Below, one piece after another: positions 18,018 to 28,334 of a stretch of 64,000 nucleotides of DNA. Positions within the stretch are counted from its first letter, which is position 1; every line of letters begins with the position of its first letter. A program made the position numbers and the translations under genes. The notes beneath the pieces were generated by a model, which had not been told where the DNA came from, ran no database searches, and worked only from the letters and a program-made list of their open reading frames with translations. Where the stretch lies: contig NZ_KQ947475.1 in NCBI RefSeq assembly GCF_001506075.1, positions 467,376 to 531,375 on the forward strand, in the 5' to 3' direction. Origin of the DNA: Vibrio sp. MEBiC08052. Its GTDB lineage: Bacteria; Pseudomonadota; Gammaproteobacteria; Enterobacterales; Vibrionaceae.

Positions 18018-19809
18018 AGCGATCTCCTCTGTCTGTGGTGTGTTGAGATGAAGTTGTCTGGTATTGTGTCGGCTGGCATGTTGACTGAGATTGAGTCGCT
18101 GAAAATGTATTGGTTGCGTTGGCGATCTCGGCTGGTGGGGTTCCCAGCACCCGAACGATCTCTTCATAAGCGGTCACTCCCTGTCGGACTTTTTCTAGTC
18201 CTTCCTGCCACAGGCCCGTTGTTGTGTCGTTTTCCGGGAGCGGCATGTGTTGTTTCCGAGGATGTGACTCGTTATCTGAGAAGACTGAGAATTGGGTGGG
18301 ATAGTACATATCATAAATGCTGAAGCGACCTTGATAACCACCAATACAGGCGTGACAGCCTTGAGAGGATGGCTGATAGGCCCGTCCGTTATTTAATATC
18401 GGCCAGCGTCGGCACAGTTCAGGCGGCAGTTGTACTGCGACCTTGCAGCGTGGGCAAAGTTTGCGGAGTAGCCGCTGGGCAACCACCAGACGAATAGTCG
18501 GTAGAATATGATAGCTTTCCAGTCCCATGTAGATGAGTCTGGTCAAAGCTTCATATGCTGAGTTGGTATGCAGGGTTGAGAACACCAGATGCCCTGTTTG
18601 TGCTGCCCGAAAGGCAATTTCTGCGGTTTCCGGATCACGGATTTCACCAATCATTAGAATATCAGGATCCTGTCGCAGTAGAGATCTGAGTATATGGCTG
18701 AATGACAGGCCGATCTTTTCGTTCACTTGAATCTGATTGACCCCGGAGAGTGCGATTTCTATCGGGTCTTCTACGGTGGATATATTGCGCGATTCATCGT
18801 TGAGCCAAGTGAGTGCGGAATAGAGCGTCACTGTTTTACCACTGCCTGTCGGGCCGGTAATCAGAATCATCCCCTGAGGATGCTGAATGGCCTGTAGAAA
18901 CATCTCATGTTGCGTGGCTGAAAATCCCAGTTGATCGGGGTGTAGTTCCATTTGATGGCTATTGAGGAGTCGAATAACAATCTTCTCCCCCCACTGGGTT
19001 GGTAATGTTGAGATCCGAAGATCGACATCGATAGTCGATAAGGCACCGAGTTTGATCCGGCCGTCTTGCGGTAAACGGCGTTCCGCAATATTCAAATTGG
19101 CTAATACTTTCAACCGGGATGCGAGTCTGCGGCTGACTTTACTCGATGGTGTATGAGTCGTCACCAGCAAGCCATTGATTCTCATGCGGATACGATAAGT
19201 GTGCTCATAAGGTTCGAAATGAATGTCTGATGCATGTCTTTGATGGGCTTCCTGAATGAGTTGGATAATAAATTGCGTGACCGGGGCATCGTTAGGTCGG
19301 ATATCCGTTGTCTGGTAATCATCATGATCTTCCTGAATCACGTATTCATCCAGTCGGTTTTGAGCGGGAATACTATGGCCAATGTTGTCACTGGATTCGT
19401 AGTGTGCGATCGCTTCCTGTAGTTGTTCAGCATCGGCAACAACCACATCAATATTGAGCCCGGTAGCAAACTGAAAATCTTCGCGAAGGTGAGGGATGGT
19501 GGGGTCCCCGACCGCCAGGGTCAGCCATTCATGCTGGATTGATATTGGCAGTGCTAAGTAGAGCTGCATCAGATCACTGACATCGAGTTGCCGACAGGTT
19601 TCTGCATAAGCGTAAGTGTGGATGTCGATCTGGCGCATCTTGAGATGTTGGGCGATAAAATCGGCTATCTGCCTTGCCGTCATCAGTTGAGAGTCGAGCA
19701 GCACTCTCAACGGCGCAGTTGCATGATGGCCGCACTGTCCAGTCATCATGGTGAATTGCTCTTGCGTCAGGTGGTGTTCGGAGTGGAGCAGCCGAAGTAA
19801 TATACTCAT
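17998..19809 (-). CDS. pilB: Type IV pilus assembly ATPase PilB
   Basis: GspE/PilB-family hexameric ATPase that drives pilus extension. It is 603 residues long from ATG 19809, the start that matches the family N-terminus; the longer frame reaches into pilA. An N-terminal GspE domain (about 1-140) is followed by the ATPase core with Walker A GPTGSGKT (319-326), Asp box STVEDPIE, Walker B ILMIGEIRDPET and the tetracysteine C452/C455/C485/C488. Two oddities: residues 501-531 look unlike other PilB proteins, and a Ser/Thr/Gln-rich tail from about residue 559 runs into pilC. Confidence 0.92.
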   Translation of the reverse strand: MSILLRLLHSEHHLTQEQFTMMTGQCGHHATAPLRVLLDSQLMTARQIADFIAQHLKMRQIDIHTYAYAETCRQLDVSDLMQLYLALPISIQHEWLTLAVGDPTIPHLREDFQFATGLNIDVVVADAEQLQEAIAHYESSDNIGHSIPAQNRLDEYVIQEDHDDYQTTDIRPNDAPVTQFIIQLIQEAHQRHASDIHFEPYEHTYRIRMRINGLLVTTHTPSSKVSRRLASRLKVLANLNIAERRLPQDGRIKLGALSTIDVDLRISTLPTQWGEKIVIRLLNSHQMELHPDQLGFSATQHEMFLQAIQHPQGMILITGPTGSGKTVTLYSALTWLNDESRNISTVEDPIEIALSGVNQIQVNEKIGLSFSHILRSLLRQDPDILMIGEIRDPETAEIAFRAAQTGHLVFSTLHTNSAYEALTRLIYMGLESYHILPTIRLVVAQRLLRKLCPRCKVAVQLPPELCRRWPILNNGRAYQPSSQGCHACIGGYQGRFSIYDMYYPTQFSVFSDNESHPRKQHMPLPENDTTTGLWQEGLEKVRQGVTAYEEIVRVLGTPPAEIANATNTFSATQSQSTCQPTQYQTTSSQHTTDRGDRYAAPDA

Positions 19810-19862
19810 GGTAAGCCTCTGATCGTTCTGATAGTTGTGAGTGTGGTCTTGTCTGCCGGGAC

Positions 19863-20303
19863 TTACATGATGGTGCCTTTCTGACAGCCTTTGATCTGTT
19901 CTGCTGCATCCTGAATGCATTGCCATCCCGTGGTTGCGCTTTTTCGCCACTGCACTTTTTTTCCGGGAACGGATGTTGTGGTATTAAATTCGAATGACAA
20001 CACACCTTGTTCAGCGACCTCGGTGTCTGGGAGCAGCGATAAGGTTCCCAGAGCGCTCATGGTGGCACTTGCGCCAATATCACTCAGACCTGTTGCGGAT
20101 GGAAATCTGCCGTTTTCCTGAATGAATAAATCGATATTGGTTGTCAGTGCACTGGTGGTACTGACACCGGCGGTGACTTCTGATTTCTGGATATAGTTCT
20201 GGTAAGCCGGGACGGCAATGGAAGATAAAATGCCGATAATGGTGACGACAATCATCAATTCAACTAGGGTAAACCCCAGTTGTCGGCTGGCAGTTGAGGA
20301 CAT
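19863..20303 (-). CDS. pilA: Type IV pilin (PilA)
   Basis: Major pilin of a type IVa pilus, 146 residues. It has a short class III leader ending in G10 before F-T-L-V-E (cleavage before F11, with glutamate at +5), then the hydrophobic helix TLVELMIVVTIIGILSSIAV. Two C-terminal cysteines (QCIQDAAEQIKGCQ) form the expected D-loop pair. The start follows CGGAG at 7 bp. It heads the pilA-pilB-pilC-pilD set; Vibrio pilABCD is the chitin-regulated pilus used in DNA uptake and attachment. Pilin sequence varies between strains. Confidence 0.93.
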   Translation of the reverse strand: MSSTASRQLGFTLVELMIVVTIIGILSSIAVPAYQNYIQKSEVTAGVSTTSALTTNIDLFIQENGRFPSATGLSDIGASATMSALGTLSLLPDTEVAEQGVLSFEFNTTTSVPGKKVQWRKSATTGWQCIQDAAEQIKGCQKGTIM

Positions 20304-20500
20304 AAACGATCTCCGTTGTTAGATGAACGGAGCACATCATAATTTGGTGCCGGGTCATTGAAACGGGTACTCTTTCTGAATGCGGGAGAGTCCCGGGAAG
20401 CTCATTTCTGACTGACATATGAATCTCAGAAGATTTCGACAGAGGGCGCATTTTTTATTGTGAGCATCATGTCCGAACCCGCTGATCTTAGTTTGTGGTC

Positions 20501-21067
20501 TTAGTCTCTGGACCACTCATATTCACAGGCATCGAAATGTTTTTTGGTGCAGAAATAGTGTTTATTTTTCTGAATGAACTGATCTTTTTTCAGAAATGCC
20601 AATGCCCAGTGAGCGGGCTGAAAGGTGAATGACTGCTGATCGAAAGTGATGGTTAAGGGGTGAGGTGTTGCCATGACCAGACGAAAAGAAAGCTCACGAC
20701 CATTTTCATCGCAGATAAGCGGCTGTTGTGTTGAGCCCTTATCGCTGTTGACGATGACGTGATAAGCCTGATCCGGTGAACATGAATGACGGAAGATGGT
20801 GAACAGGTCAAAACGGTTATCCAGCGTGAGCGATGTAAAAATAACGGCTTGCTGAAAAGGATAAACGCGGCGAAACAGTAACTGGTGGGTATCCGTGGTT
20901 CGTGTGACCTGTACACCACCGATATCGTACCATTCCCAGTCCATGTCTTTATTCTGATAGGTCAGCAGATAATGGGACGTTAGCCAAAGACCGATGGCTA
21001 TCACCAGCAGAAGCAGCAGAGAAATTTTCGTGCTCGTCGCGCGCAACAAGGATTGAACATTGATCAT
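20501..21067 (-). CDS. Unrecognised membrane-anchored protein between nadC and pilA
   Basis: No family recognised. From ATG 21067 the product has about 188 residues: a short basic N-terminus, one strong hydrophobic helix (STKISLLLLLVIAIGLWLTS, about 12-31), then a soluble, probably periplasmic domain with cysteines at HSCSPD, LICDE, YFCTKK and DACEYE. Four cysteines would allow two disulfides. The ORF also extends upstream to 21127, with ATG 21091 as another candidate. No strong ribosome site decides the start. Its place between pilA and nadC may hint at pilus or surface function, but that is only position. Confidence 0.6.
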   Translation of the reverse strand: MINVQSLLRATSTKISLLLLLVIAIGLWLTSHYLLTYQNKDMDWEWYDIGGVQVTRTTDTHQLLFRRVYPFQQAVIFTSLTLDNRFDLFTIFRHSCSPDQAYHVIVNSDKGSTQQPLICDENGRELSFRLVMATPHPLTITFDQQSFTFQPAHWALAFLKKDQFIQKNKHYFCTKKHFDACEYEWSRD

Positions 21068-21239
21068 ATCGATTGTGATTTTACCCGGCATCAGTTCACA
21101 GTGAACATACTGACTGAATAGACACAATCCGTGTGTCTGCGTTCAGAATTTTTTCGTCCTTTCTTGAACTCTTGATGAGTGATGAGCCAAGAAAGTCCAT
21201 ATTTTGTGCATCCGAAGTGTGTTTGAGCTCCGTTACGTG

Positions 21240-22831
<1,592 letters not shown>

Positions 22832-22862
22832 TATGCCGAGGTAAGGAGCAATATCATGCGTT

Positions 22863-23381
22863 CTAGAGCGCATCATGATATTCAACGAGAATTTGCTCAC
22901 ACCAGTTGGCGATGCGTTCGTCACTCAACTCGTACTGAGAGTCTTCATCCAGTGCGAGGCCGACAAAATAGCGGCCGTCTTCTGTCAGTGCTTTGGAGGC
23001 ATCGAAGTTGTAGCCCTCATTAGGCCAATATCCGATAAAATGGACGCCACAATGTTTCAGTTCATCGTGCAGCAGCCCCATGGCATCGAGATACCATTCA
23101 CCATAGCCTTCTTGATCTCCCAACCCGTAGAGCGCGACATATTTTCCGGTCAGATTCGGCTGTCGGATGTGATCCCAAATCGCTTGCCAGTCTTCCTGAA
23201 TTTCGCCGAAATCCCAAGTGGAGATCCCGAGGATCAACAGGTCGTAGTCTTGCATTTGCGTTAAAGGGATATCTTTCACGTTGTGTACATCGACGATATC
23301 TTCACCGATCATCGCGCGGATTTTTTCGGCCGCCATTTCGGTGTAACAGGTAGTGGAACCGTAGAAAAGACCAATCTTCAT
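22863..23381 (-). CDS. fldB: Flavodoxin 2
   Basis: Long-chain FMN flavodoxin of the FldB type, 172 residues. The FMN phosphate loop is [11 protein letters not shown] (residues 8-18), with [12 protein letters not shown] as the first FMN ring loop and [18 protein letters not shown] as the second. FldB is a low-potential electron carrier; in Vibrio the gene sits beside xerD, as here. It is transcribed divergently from xerD. Confidence 0.92.
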   Translation of the reverse strand: MKIGLFYGSTTCYTEMAAEKIRAMIGEDIVDVHNVKDIPLTQMQDYDLLILGISTWDFGEIQEDWQAIWDHIRQPNLTGKYVALYGLGDQEGYGEWYLDAMGLLHDELKHCGVHFIGYWPNEGYNFDASKALTEDGRYFVGLALDEDSQYELSDERIANWCEQILVEYHDAL

Positions 23382-23525
23382 AACAATTATTCCAGCAAAT
23401 CAATGTGTGCCAACGTACTCAAGGTTGTCGGATTCTAACGCTATCCCCCGATGAGCTCAAGATGAGTGATCCGCGATAAAATTGATCGGTTTTTGGTGAT
23501 GTTTCTTCTGTCGGCAGAGGATTCT

Positions 23526-24473
23526 ATGGTATTAAGAGCTGGTGAAATGAAAGTGAGGTCGATAGTGTCGGAGATTTTTGCAGCGGATCAACGCTGGGTT
23601 GAGCAGTTTTTGGATGCGATGTGGATGGAGCGTGGTTTGTCGGAAAACACGTTGGCGTCTTATCGTCATGATTTGGAAAAACTGTTGCGCTGGATGCAGT
23701 CTCACGACTATCGACTTGCGTCCGTTCTGACATCTGAATTACAGGCGTTTCAAGCCTGGCTGGTGGATGAGAATTATAAACAGACATCCCGGGCCCGAAT
23801 GCTTTCTGCGATTCGTCGTTTATTTCAATATTTGAATCGTGAAAAAGTCAGAACGGATGATCCGAGTGCTTTGCTGGTGACACCAAAGTTACCGAAAAGG
23901 TTGCCGAAGGATTTGAGTGAAGCTCAGGTTGAAGCCTTACTGGATGCACCAAATCCTGAAGACCCCGTCGAGTTACGTGATAAAGCCATGCTTGAGTTGT
24001 TGTACGCGACCGGATTACGGGTGACAGAACTGGTCACGCTGACGATGGAAAATATCAGTCTGAGGCAGGGGGTGGTCAGAGTATTCGGCAAAGGTGGTAA
24101 AGAAAGACTGGTACCGATGGGCGAAAATGCCATTGAGTGGATTCAGACATTTTTGCAGCAAGGAAGAGGGATTTTGTTGGGTGAACATTCATCTGATGTT
24201 TTGTTTCCGAGCCGCAGATCACGTCAGATGACGCGTCAGACATTCTGGTACCGAATTAAATATTACGCAGTTCAGGCTGGTATCGATACGGACATGTTAT
24301 CACCCCATGTGCTACGACATGCATTTGCAACTCATTTACTGAACTATGGTGCAGATCTCAGAGTCGTACAGATGTTGTTGGGGCATAGTGACTTATCGAC
24401 AACGCAAATTTATACTCATGTGGCGACTGAAAGATTAAAACAGCTCCACAACGAACATCATCCAAGGGCTTAA
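23526..24473 (+). CDS. xerD: Site-specific tyrosine recombinase XerD
   Basis: Acts with XerC and FtsK at dif to resolve chromosome dimers. Start ATG 23526 has AGAGG 5 bp upstream (315 residues); ATG 23547 (308) is nearly as good, and family lengths are about 300. The N-terminal SAM-like domain FLDAMWMERGLSENTLASYR is followed by the catalytic set R165, K189, H261, R264, H287 and Tyr296. It is the housekeeping recombinase, not a mobile-element integrase: it is followed by dsbC and recJ, the conserved xerD-dsbC-recJ run. Confidence 0.95.
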   Translation: MVLRAGEMKVRSIVSEIFAADQRWVEQFLDAMWMERGLSENTLASYRHDLEKLLRWMQSHDYRLASVLTSELQAFQAWLVDENYKQTSRARMLSAIRRLFQYLNREKVRTDDPSALLVTPKLPKRLPKDLSEAQVEALLDAPNPEDPVELRDKAMLELLYATGLRVTELVTLTMENISLRQGVVRVFGKGGKERLVPMGENAIEWIQTFLQQGRGILLGEHSSDVLFPSRRSRQMTRQTFWYRIKYYAVQAGIDTDMLSPHVLRHAFATHLLNYGADLRVVQMLLGHSDLSTTQIYTHVATERLKQLHNEHHPRA

Positions 24474-24482
24474 AAGGTGACA

Positions 24483-25220
24483 ATGATGCGCGCAATCCGC
24501 GAATTAGTTTTATTAGGTTTAGTATTTTTCTCTCTGGCAGCATCGGCTGCCGACTCATTTGATAAACAGGCATTAATGCAGCGATTCCAGTCGTTGGGAT
24601 TGAGCGTCAAAGATGTTGTCTCTGCTGATGTTGATGGTTTAGTTGAAGTTCAGACCACCAACGGGGTGCTGTTTGCGTCTCCCAAGGGAGATTATTTCAT
24701 TGCCGGCACCCTGTATAAAATGAAAGGCAACGGTCAGTATGAAGATGTGATTGCGAAACGTCAGGCACCAATCAATGCCAAGCGAATTGAACAGCTGAAA
24801 GATCAGATGATCGTCTATAAAGCTGACCATGAAAAATATGTGGTCACGGTGTTTACGGATATTACTTGTGGTTATTGCATTCGTCTGCATAGTCAGTTGA
24901 AAGCGTACAATGATTTAGGTATTACAATCCGTTATCTGGCGTTCCCGCGTCAGGGGCCAACCGGACAGGTGGCCGAGCAGATGGCGGCGATTTGGTGTGA
25001 TGCTGATCCGGCCAAAGCACTCAATGATGCCAAAATTAACCGTGATATTCCCAAGCCTGAAGGCGATATATCAAAATGCAAGAAAGAAGTGGCCAACCAT
25101 TATCAATTGGGCCGGGAACTGGGGATTAGCGGAACACCGGCAATCTTCCTACCGAACGGTGAAATGATCGGTGGCTACTTACCGCCTGACAAATTACTTG
25201 AGCGTTTAGAAGCGATTTAA
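24483..25220 (+). CDS. dsbC: Thiol:disulfide isomerase DsbC
   Basis: Periplasmic disulfide isomerase and chaperone. The start is taken at ATG 24483 with AAGG 5 bp upstream; a GTG at 24477 is less likely. The signal peptide ends at about residue 22 (SLAASA|ADSF). The N-terminal dimerisation domain spans about 23-85 and the thioredoxin domain has the active-site C129-G-Y-C132. A second cysteine pair (IWCDAD, SKCKKE) forms the structural disulfide and ISGTPAIFL carries the cis-proline. It lies 9 bp after xerD and ends at a hairpin terminator. Confidence 0.95.
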   Translation: MMRAIRELVLLGLVFFSLAASAADSFDKQALMQRFQSLGLSVKDVVSADVDGLVEVQTTNGVLFASPKGDYFIAGTLYKMKGNGQYEDVIAKRQAPINAKRIEQLKDQMIVYKADHEKYVVTVFTDITCGYCIRLHSQLKAYNDLGITIRYLAFPRQGPTGQVAEQMAAIWCDADPAKALNDAKINRDIPKPEGDISKCKKEVANHYQLGRELGISGTPAIFLPNGEMIGGYLPPDKLLERLEAI

Positions 25221-25252
25221 TCGATCAACGCTCTTGCTGACTAGACTGATTT

Positions 25253-25280
25253 GGCCCGATATTGATCGGGCCATTTATTT
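25253..25280 (+). terminator. Terminator after dsbC
   Basis: An 8-bp perfect GC-rich stem GGCCCGAT/ATCGGGCC (4-nt loop) is followed by ATTTATTT. It separates xerD-dsbC from recJ. Confidence 0.75.
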
Positions 25281-25428
25281 CTCAACCTATTTATTTCTCA
25301 ATTCATTGATATTTATCGGGATAATGATGGTCTGAACAGAGACTTTGTCAGCATGGTATGATGTCTTGGGGATTCATCGGAATCGAGTATATGAATTGTA
25401 TTGCATTAAATGATAATTGAAGTAAAAC

Positions 25429-27168
25429 ATGATTGAAGTAAAAAGAAGACCTGTCGCTGATATTTCCTTGCTTCCGGATAGCATTCCTCCGATTTTGAGA
25501 CGTCTGTACATCGGTCGTGGTATCAGAGATGTCAGTCAGTTGGAAAAAAGTGCCAAAGCACTCCACAGTTATCAGTTGCTTGATGGCATTGATCGTGCCG
25601 TTGCGATTCTTTTTGATGCGATTCAGCGTCAACAGCGCATTATTGTTGTGGGGGATTTTGATGCCGATGGCGCAACCAGTTCGGCATTATCTGTCTTGGC
25701 ACTGCGGATGATGGGGAGTCAGCAGGTCGATTATTTGGTGCCGAATCGTTTTGATGATGGTTATGGTTTGAGCCCGGAAGTGGTCGATCAGGCGCTGGCG
25801 ATGAATGGCGAAGTGATTATGACCGTGGATAATGGCGTTTCTTCGATTGAAGGGGTCCGTTATGCCAAACAGCAGGGACTGACGGTGATCGTCACGGATC
25901 ATCACCTGCCGGGCAATGTGTTACCTGAAGCGGATGCGATGGTGAATCCGAATTTACCCAGTTGTCAGTTCCCTTCGAAATCACTGGCGGGGGTTGGGGT
26001 CGCTTTTTATCTTATGATGGCACTTTGTGTGGCTATGCGTCAGCGTCATTGGTTTGCAGAGCATGGCATCGCGGAACCGAAATTAATGGAACTGCTGGAT
26101 TTGGTTGCGCTGGGAACCGTCGCCGATGTGGTGCCGTTGGATGAGAATAACCGCGTGTTGGTTTATCAGGGGCTGCAGCGTATCCGGGCCGGGCATGTTC
26201 GCCCCGGCATTCAGGCATTGATCGAAGTTGCGAAACGGGATGCTCGCCAATTGGTCGCTGCCGATTTCGGCTTTGCTTTAGGGCCGAGAATTAATGCCGC
26301 AGGCCGGCTGGATGACATGTCCTTCGGTGTTGAACTGTTGTTATGTGACAACATTCATGCCGCGCGCAGAATGGCCAGTGAACTGGATGCGCTCAACCAG
26401 ACTCGCAAAGAGATCGAATCAGGCATGAAACAAGAAGCGATGGCATTCTGTGAGCGGCTGAAATTAGGCGCAGGAAGTGAGTTACCTTTTGGGATCTCTT
26501 TGTTTCAACAGGACTGGCATCAAGGGGTGATTGGGATTCTGGCCTCTCGCATTAAGGATTCTTATCATCGGCCGGTCATTGCTTTTGCGGATGCCGGTAA
26601 TGGTTTACTCAAAGGGTCTTGCCGCTCAATTCCCAGCCTGCATATGCGTGATACGTTGGACTTGATTGATACGCATCATCCCGGTTTGATCCTGAAATTC
26701 GGCGGACATGCGATGGCAGCGGGGCTGTCGATCAGAGCCGGTGACTTTGAACTTTTCTCTAGTCAGTTTGACCGAGTGGTCCGCGATAGTCTTGATGAAG
26801 CAGCACTCAAAGGTGTGCTTTTGTCTGACGGGGAACTGCTGCCGGAAGAGTTTTCCATGTATACCGCGGAAACGATCAGAGCCGGAGGACCTTGGGGGCA
26901 GGCATTCCCGGAGCCACTGTTTGATGGTGAATTTAAAGTGCTGGATCAGAAGCTGGTCGCAGAGAAGCATTTGAAATTAATGCTTGAGCCGATTTATCAG
27001 GGACATACCACCCATAAAATGATCGATGCCATTGCGTTTAATGTCGATGTGCGTCGCTGGCCGGATCGGTCAGTAAAAACCGTTCATATTGTTTATAAGC
27101 TGGATATTAATGAATTTCGCGGCAATCAGTCACTCCAACTGATTGTCGATCATATTGAGGCGCGTTAG
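25429..27168 (+). CDS. recJ: Single-stranded-DNA 5'-3' exonuclease RecJ
   Basis: DHH-family exonuclease for mismatch repair and RecF-pathway recombination. It is 579 residues long (E. coli 577). The DHH motifs are VVGDFDADGATSSAL (about 74-88), the MTVDNGVSS stretch (about 128) and VTDHHLPGN (about 148). The DHHA1 domain shows KFGGHAMAAGLSI, and an OB-fold domain follows. The dsbC terminator and a 208-bp AT-rich spacer precede it, so it likely has its own promoter. Confidence 0.96.
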   Translation: MIEVKRRPVADISLLPDSIPPILRRLYIGRGIRDVSQLEKSAKALHSYQLLDGIDRAVAILFDAIQRQQRIIVVGDFDADGATSSALSVLALRMMGSQQVDYLVPNRFDDGYGLSPEVVDQALAMNGEVIMTVDNGVSSIEGVRYAKQQGLTVIVTDHHLPGNVLPEADAMVNPNLPSCQFPSKSLAGVGVAFYLMMALCVAMRQRHWFAEHGIAEPKLMELLDLVALGTVADVVPLDENNRVLVYQGLQRIRAGHVRPGIQALIEVAKRDARQLVAADFGFALGPRINAAGRLDDMSFGVELLLCDNIHAARRMASELDALNQTRKEIESGMKQEAMAFCERLKLGAGSELPFGISLFQQDWHQGVIGILASRIKDSYHRPVIAFADAGNGLLKGSCRSIPSLHMRDTLDLIDTHHPGLILKFGGHAMAAGLSIRAGDFELFSSQFDRVVRDSLDEAALKGVLLSDGELLPEEFSMYTAETIRAGGPWGQAFPEPLFDGEFKVLDQKLVAEKHLKLMLEPIYQGHTTHKMIDAIAFNVDVRRWPDRSVKTVHIVYKLDINEFRGNQSLQLIVDHIEAR

Positions 27169-27270
27169 CGTACTTATCTACCCTTCTGTGAGATGATTTC
27201 GGTTGCGGAATCATCTTCATCTCAGTTTGATTTTTAGTGAATTACCTCGTTGAGAATGAGGTCTGCTTGT

Positions 27271-27283
27271 CCAATTAAATTGG
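27271..27283. promoter_or_regulatory. 13-bp palindrome upstream of pdhR
   Basis: CCAATTAAATTGG is a perfect inverted repeat about 160 bp upstream of the PdhR box and shares its ATTGG/CCAAT half-sites in the opposite order. It could be a second regulator site; unproven. Confidence 0.35.
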
Positions 27284-27443
27284 TCAGATCTGCTAAATTT
27301 ATTACCTTATGTCACTATATTTATTAGCAATTATGAATAGATAATGTTGCTAGTATGTTTAATTGTGATGGGTTCTATGATTTGGGTCAAATTTTGTCTG
27401 GACAGATAAGTTTTGAATATGTTAATTTCTGCACCAGTTGGGA

Positions 27444-27458
27444 ATTGGTATTACCAAT
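27444..27458. promoter_or_regulatory. PdhR box (autoregulatory operator)
   Basis: ATTGGTATTACCAAT is a perfect dyad matching the ATTGGTnnnACCAAT consensus of E. coli PdhR. It lies 39 bp before the pdhR start, so PdhR likely represses the whole operon and is released by pyruvate. The gene-free stretch 27169-27497 otherwise holds AT-rich DNA and the palindrome at 27271. Confidence 0.88.
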
Positions 27459-27497
27459 TGACTAGACACCAAAATATAACATAGCAGAATAATAAGT

Positions 27498-28268
27498 ATG
27501 GCCTATCAAAGGATTCGTCAGCCGAAACTTGCCGATGTCATAGAGCAAGAGTTAGAACGGTTGATTGTGGAAGGAATATTAGCGCCTGGGCAGCAACTTC
27601 CGCCAGAGCGAGAACTAGCCCGACAGTTTGATGTATCCCGTCCATCTGTCCGAGAAGCTATTCAGCGGCTTGAGGCGAAGCGTTTGTTGACTCGCCGTCA
27701 GGGGGGAGGAACATTTGTCACTGCAAACATCGGGACGAGTTTCTCGGATCCTTTACTCGATTTACTGTCTAGCCATTCTGAAACTCAATTAGATTTGCTT
27801 GAAGCCCGCCATGCTTTGGAGGGAATATCTGCTTATTTTGCAGCTCTGCGTGGTACAGAAGAAGATTTTGTGCGAATTCAGGCCTGTCTGGAAAAGATTA
27901 GCGAAAAACAAGCAGCAAAAAATATCGCAGAGGAATCATCCAGCGTCGTCGAATTTTTAATCGCACTGACTGAAGCTGCACATAATGTGGTCTTGCTACA
28001 TATCGTTCGTAGTCTGGCGCCGCTGCTTGAGCAAAACGTATTACAGAATTTCAAATTATTACACCGCCGCCCTGAAGTGGTGGAGAAAGTGAGTAAACAT
28101 AGGGCAAGTATCGTAGATGCTATCGTTTCCGGAGAGCCTGAAAAAGCTCGTGAAATGTCGCATTCTCATCTCGCCTATATTGAAGAAACACTGCTGGACC
28201 TAACGCGTGAACAGACTCGACGAGAACGTTCGTTACGCCGGATTCAGCAGGGTAATAAGCCGGACTGA
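27498..28268 (+). CDS. pdhR: Pyruvate dehydrogenase complex repressor PdhR
   Basis: GntR-family (FadR subgroup) repressor, 256 residues (E. coli 254). The N-terminal winged helix is at about residues 8-72, with [20 protein letters not shown] and [11 protein letters not shown]-terminal all-helical FCD ligand domain binds pyruvate. It heads the pdhR-aceE-aceF-lpd operon and has a perfect PdhR box in its leader; aceE begins 66 bp downstream. Confidence 0.96.
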   Translation: MAYQRIRQPKLADVIEQELERLIVEGILAPGQQLPPERELARQFDVSRPSVREAIQRLEAKRLLTRRQGGGTFVTANIGTSFSDPLLDLLSSHSETQLDLLEARHALEGISAYFAALRGTEEDFVRIQACLEKISEKQAAKNIAEESSSVVEFLIALTEAAHNVVLLHIVRSLAPLLEQNVLQNFKLLHRRPEVVEKVSKHRASIVDAIVSGEPEKAREMSHSHLAYIEETLLDLTREQTRRERSLRRIQQGNKPD

Positions 28269-28334
28269 TTGATTGAAATCGAATGTCCTTTATTACTGAT
28301 TTGTTTTGATCAAACCAACAAAAGGAAAGATCGC

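Noticed and set aside
18018..18167. Extended N-terminus of pilC
   Set aside because: The extra 50 codons lie inside pilB and are not family sequence; ATG 18017 is preferred.
19574..20005. 143-codon minus-strand frame across the pilA-pilB junction
   Set aside because: Overlaps real coding sequence in another frame and shows no domain.
23526..24473. Mobile-element integrase
   Set aside because: The tyrosine recombinase is housekeeping XerD in the conserved xerD-dsbC-recJ context; no att repeats or cargo genes nearby.
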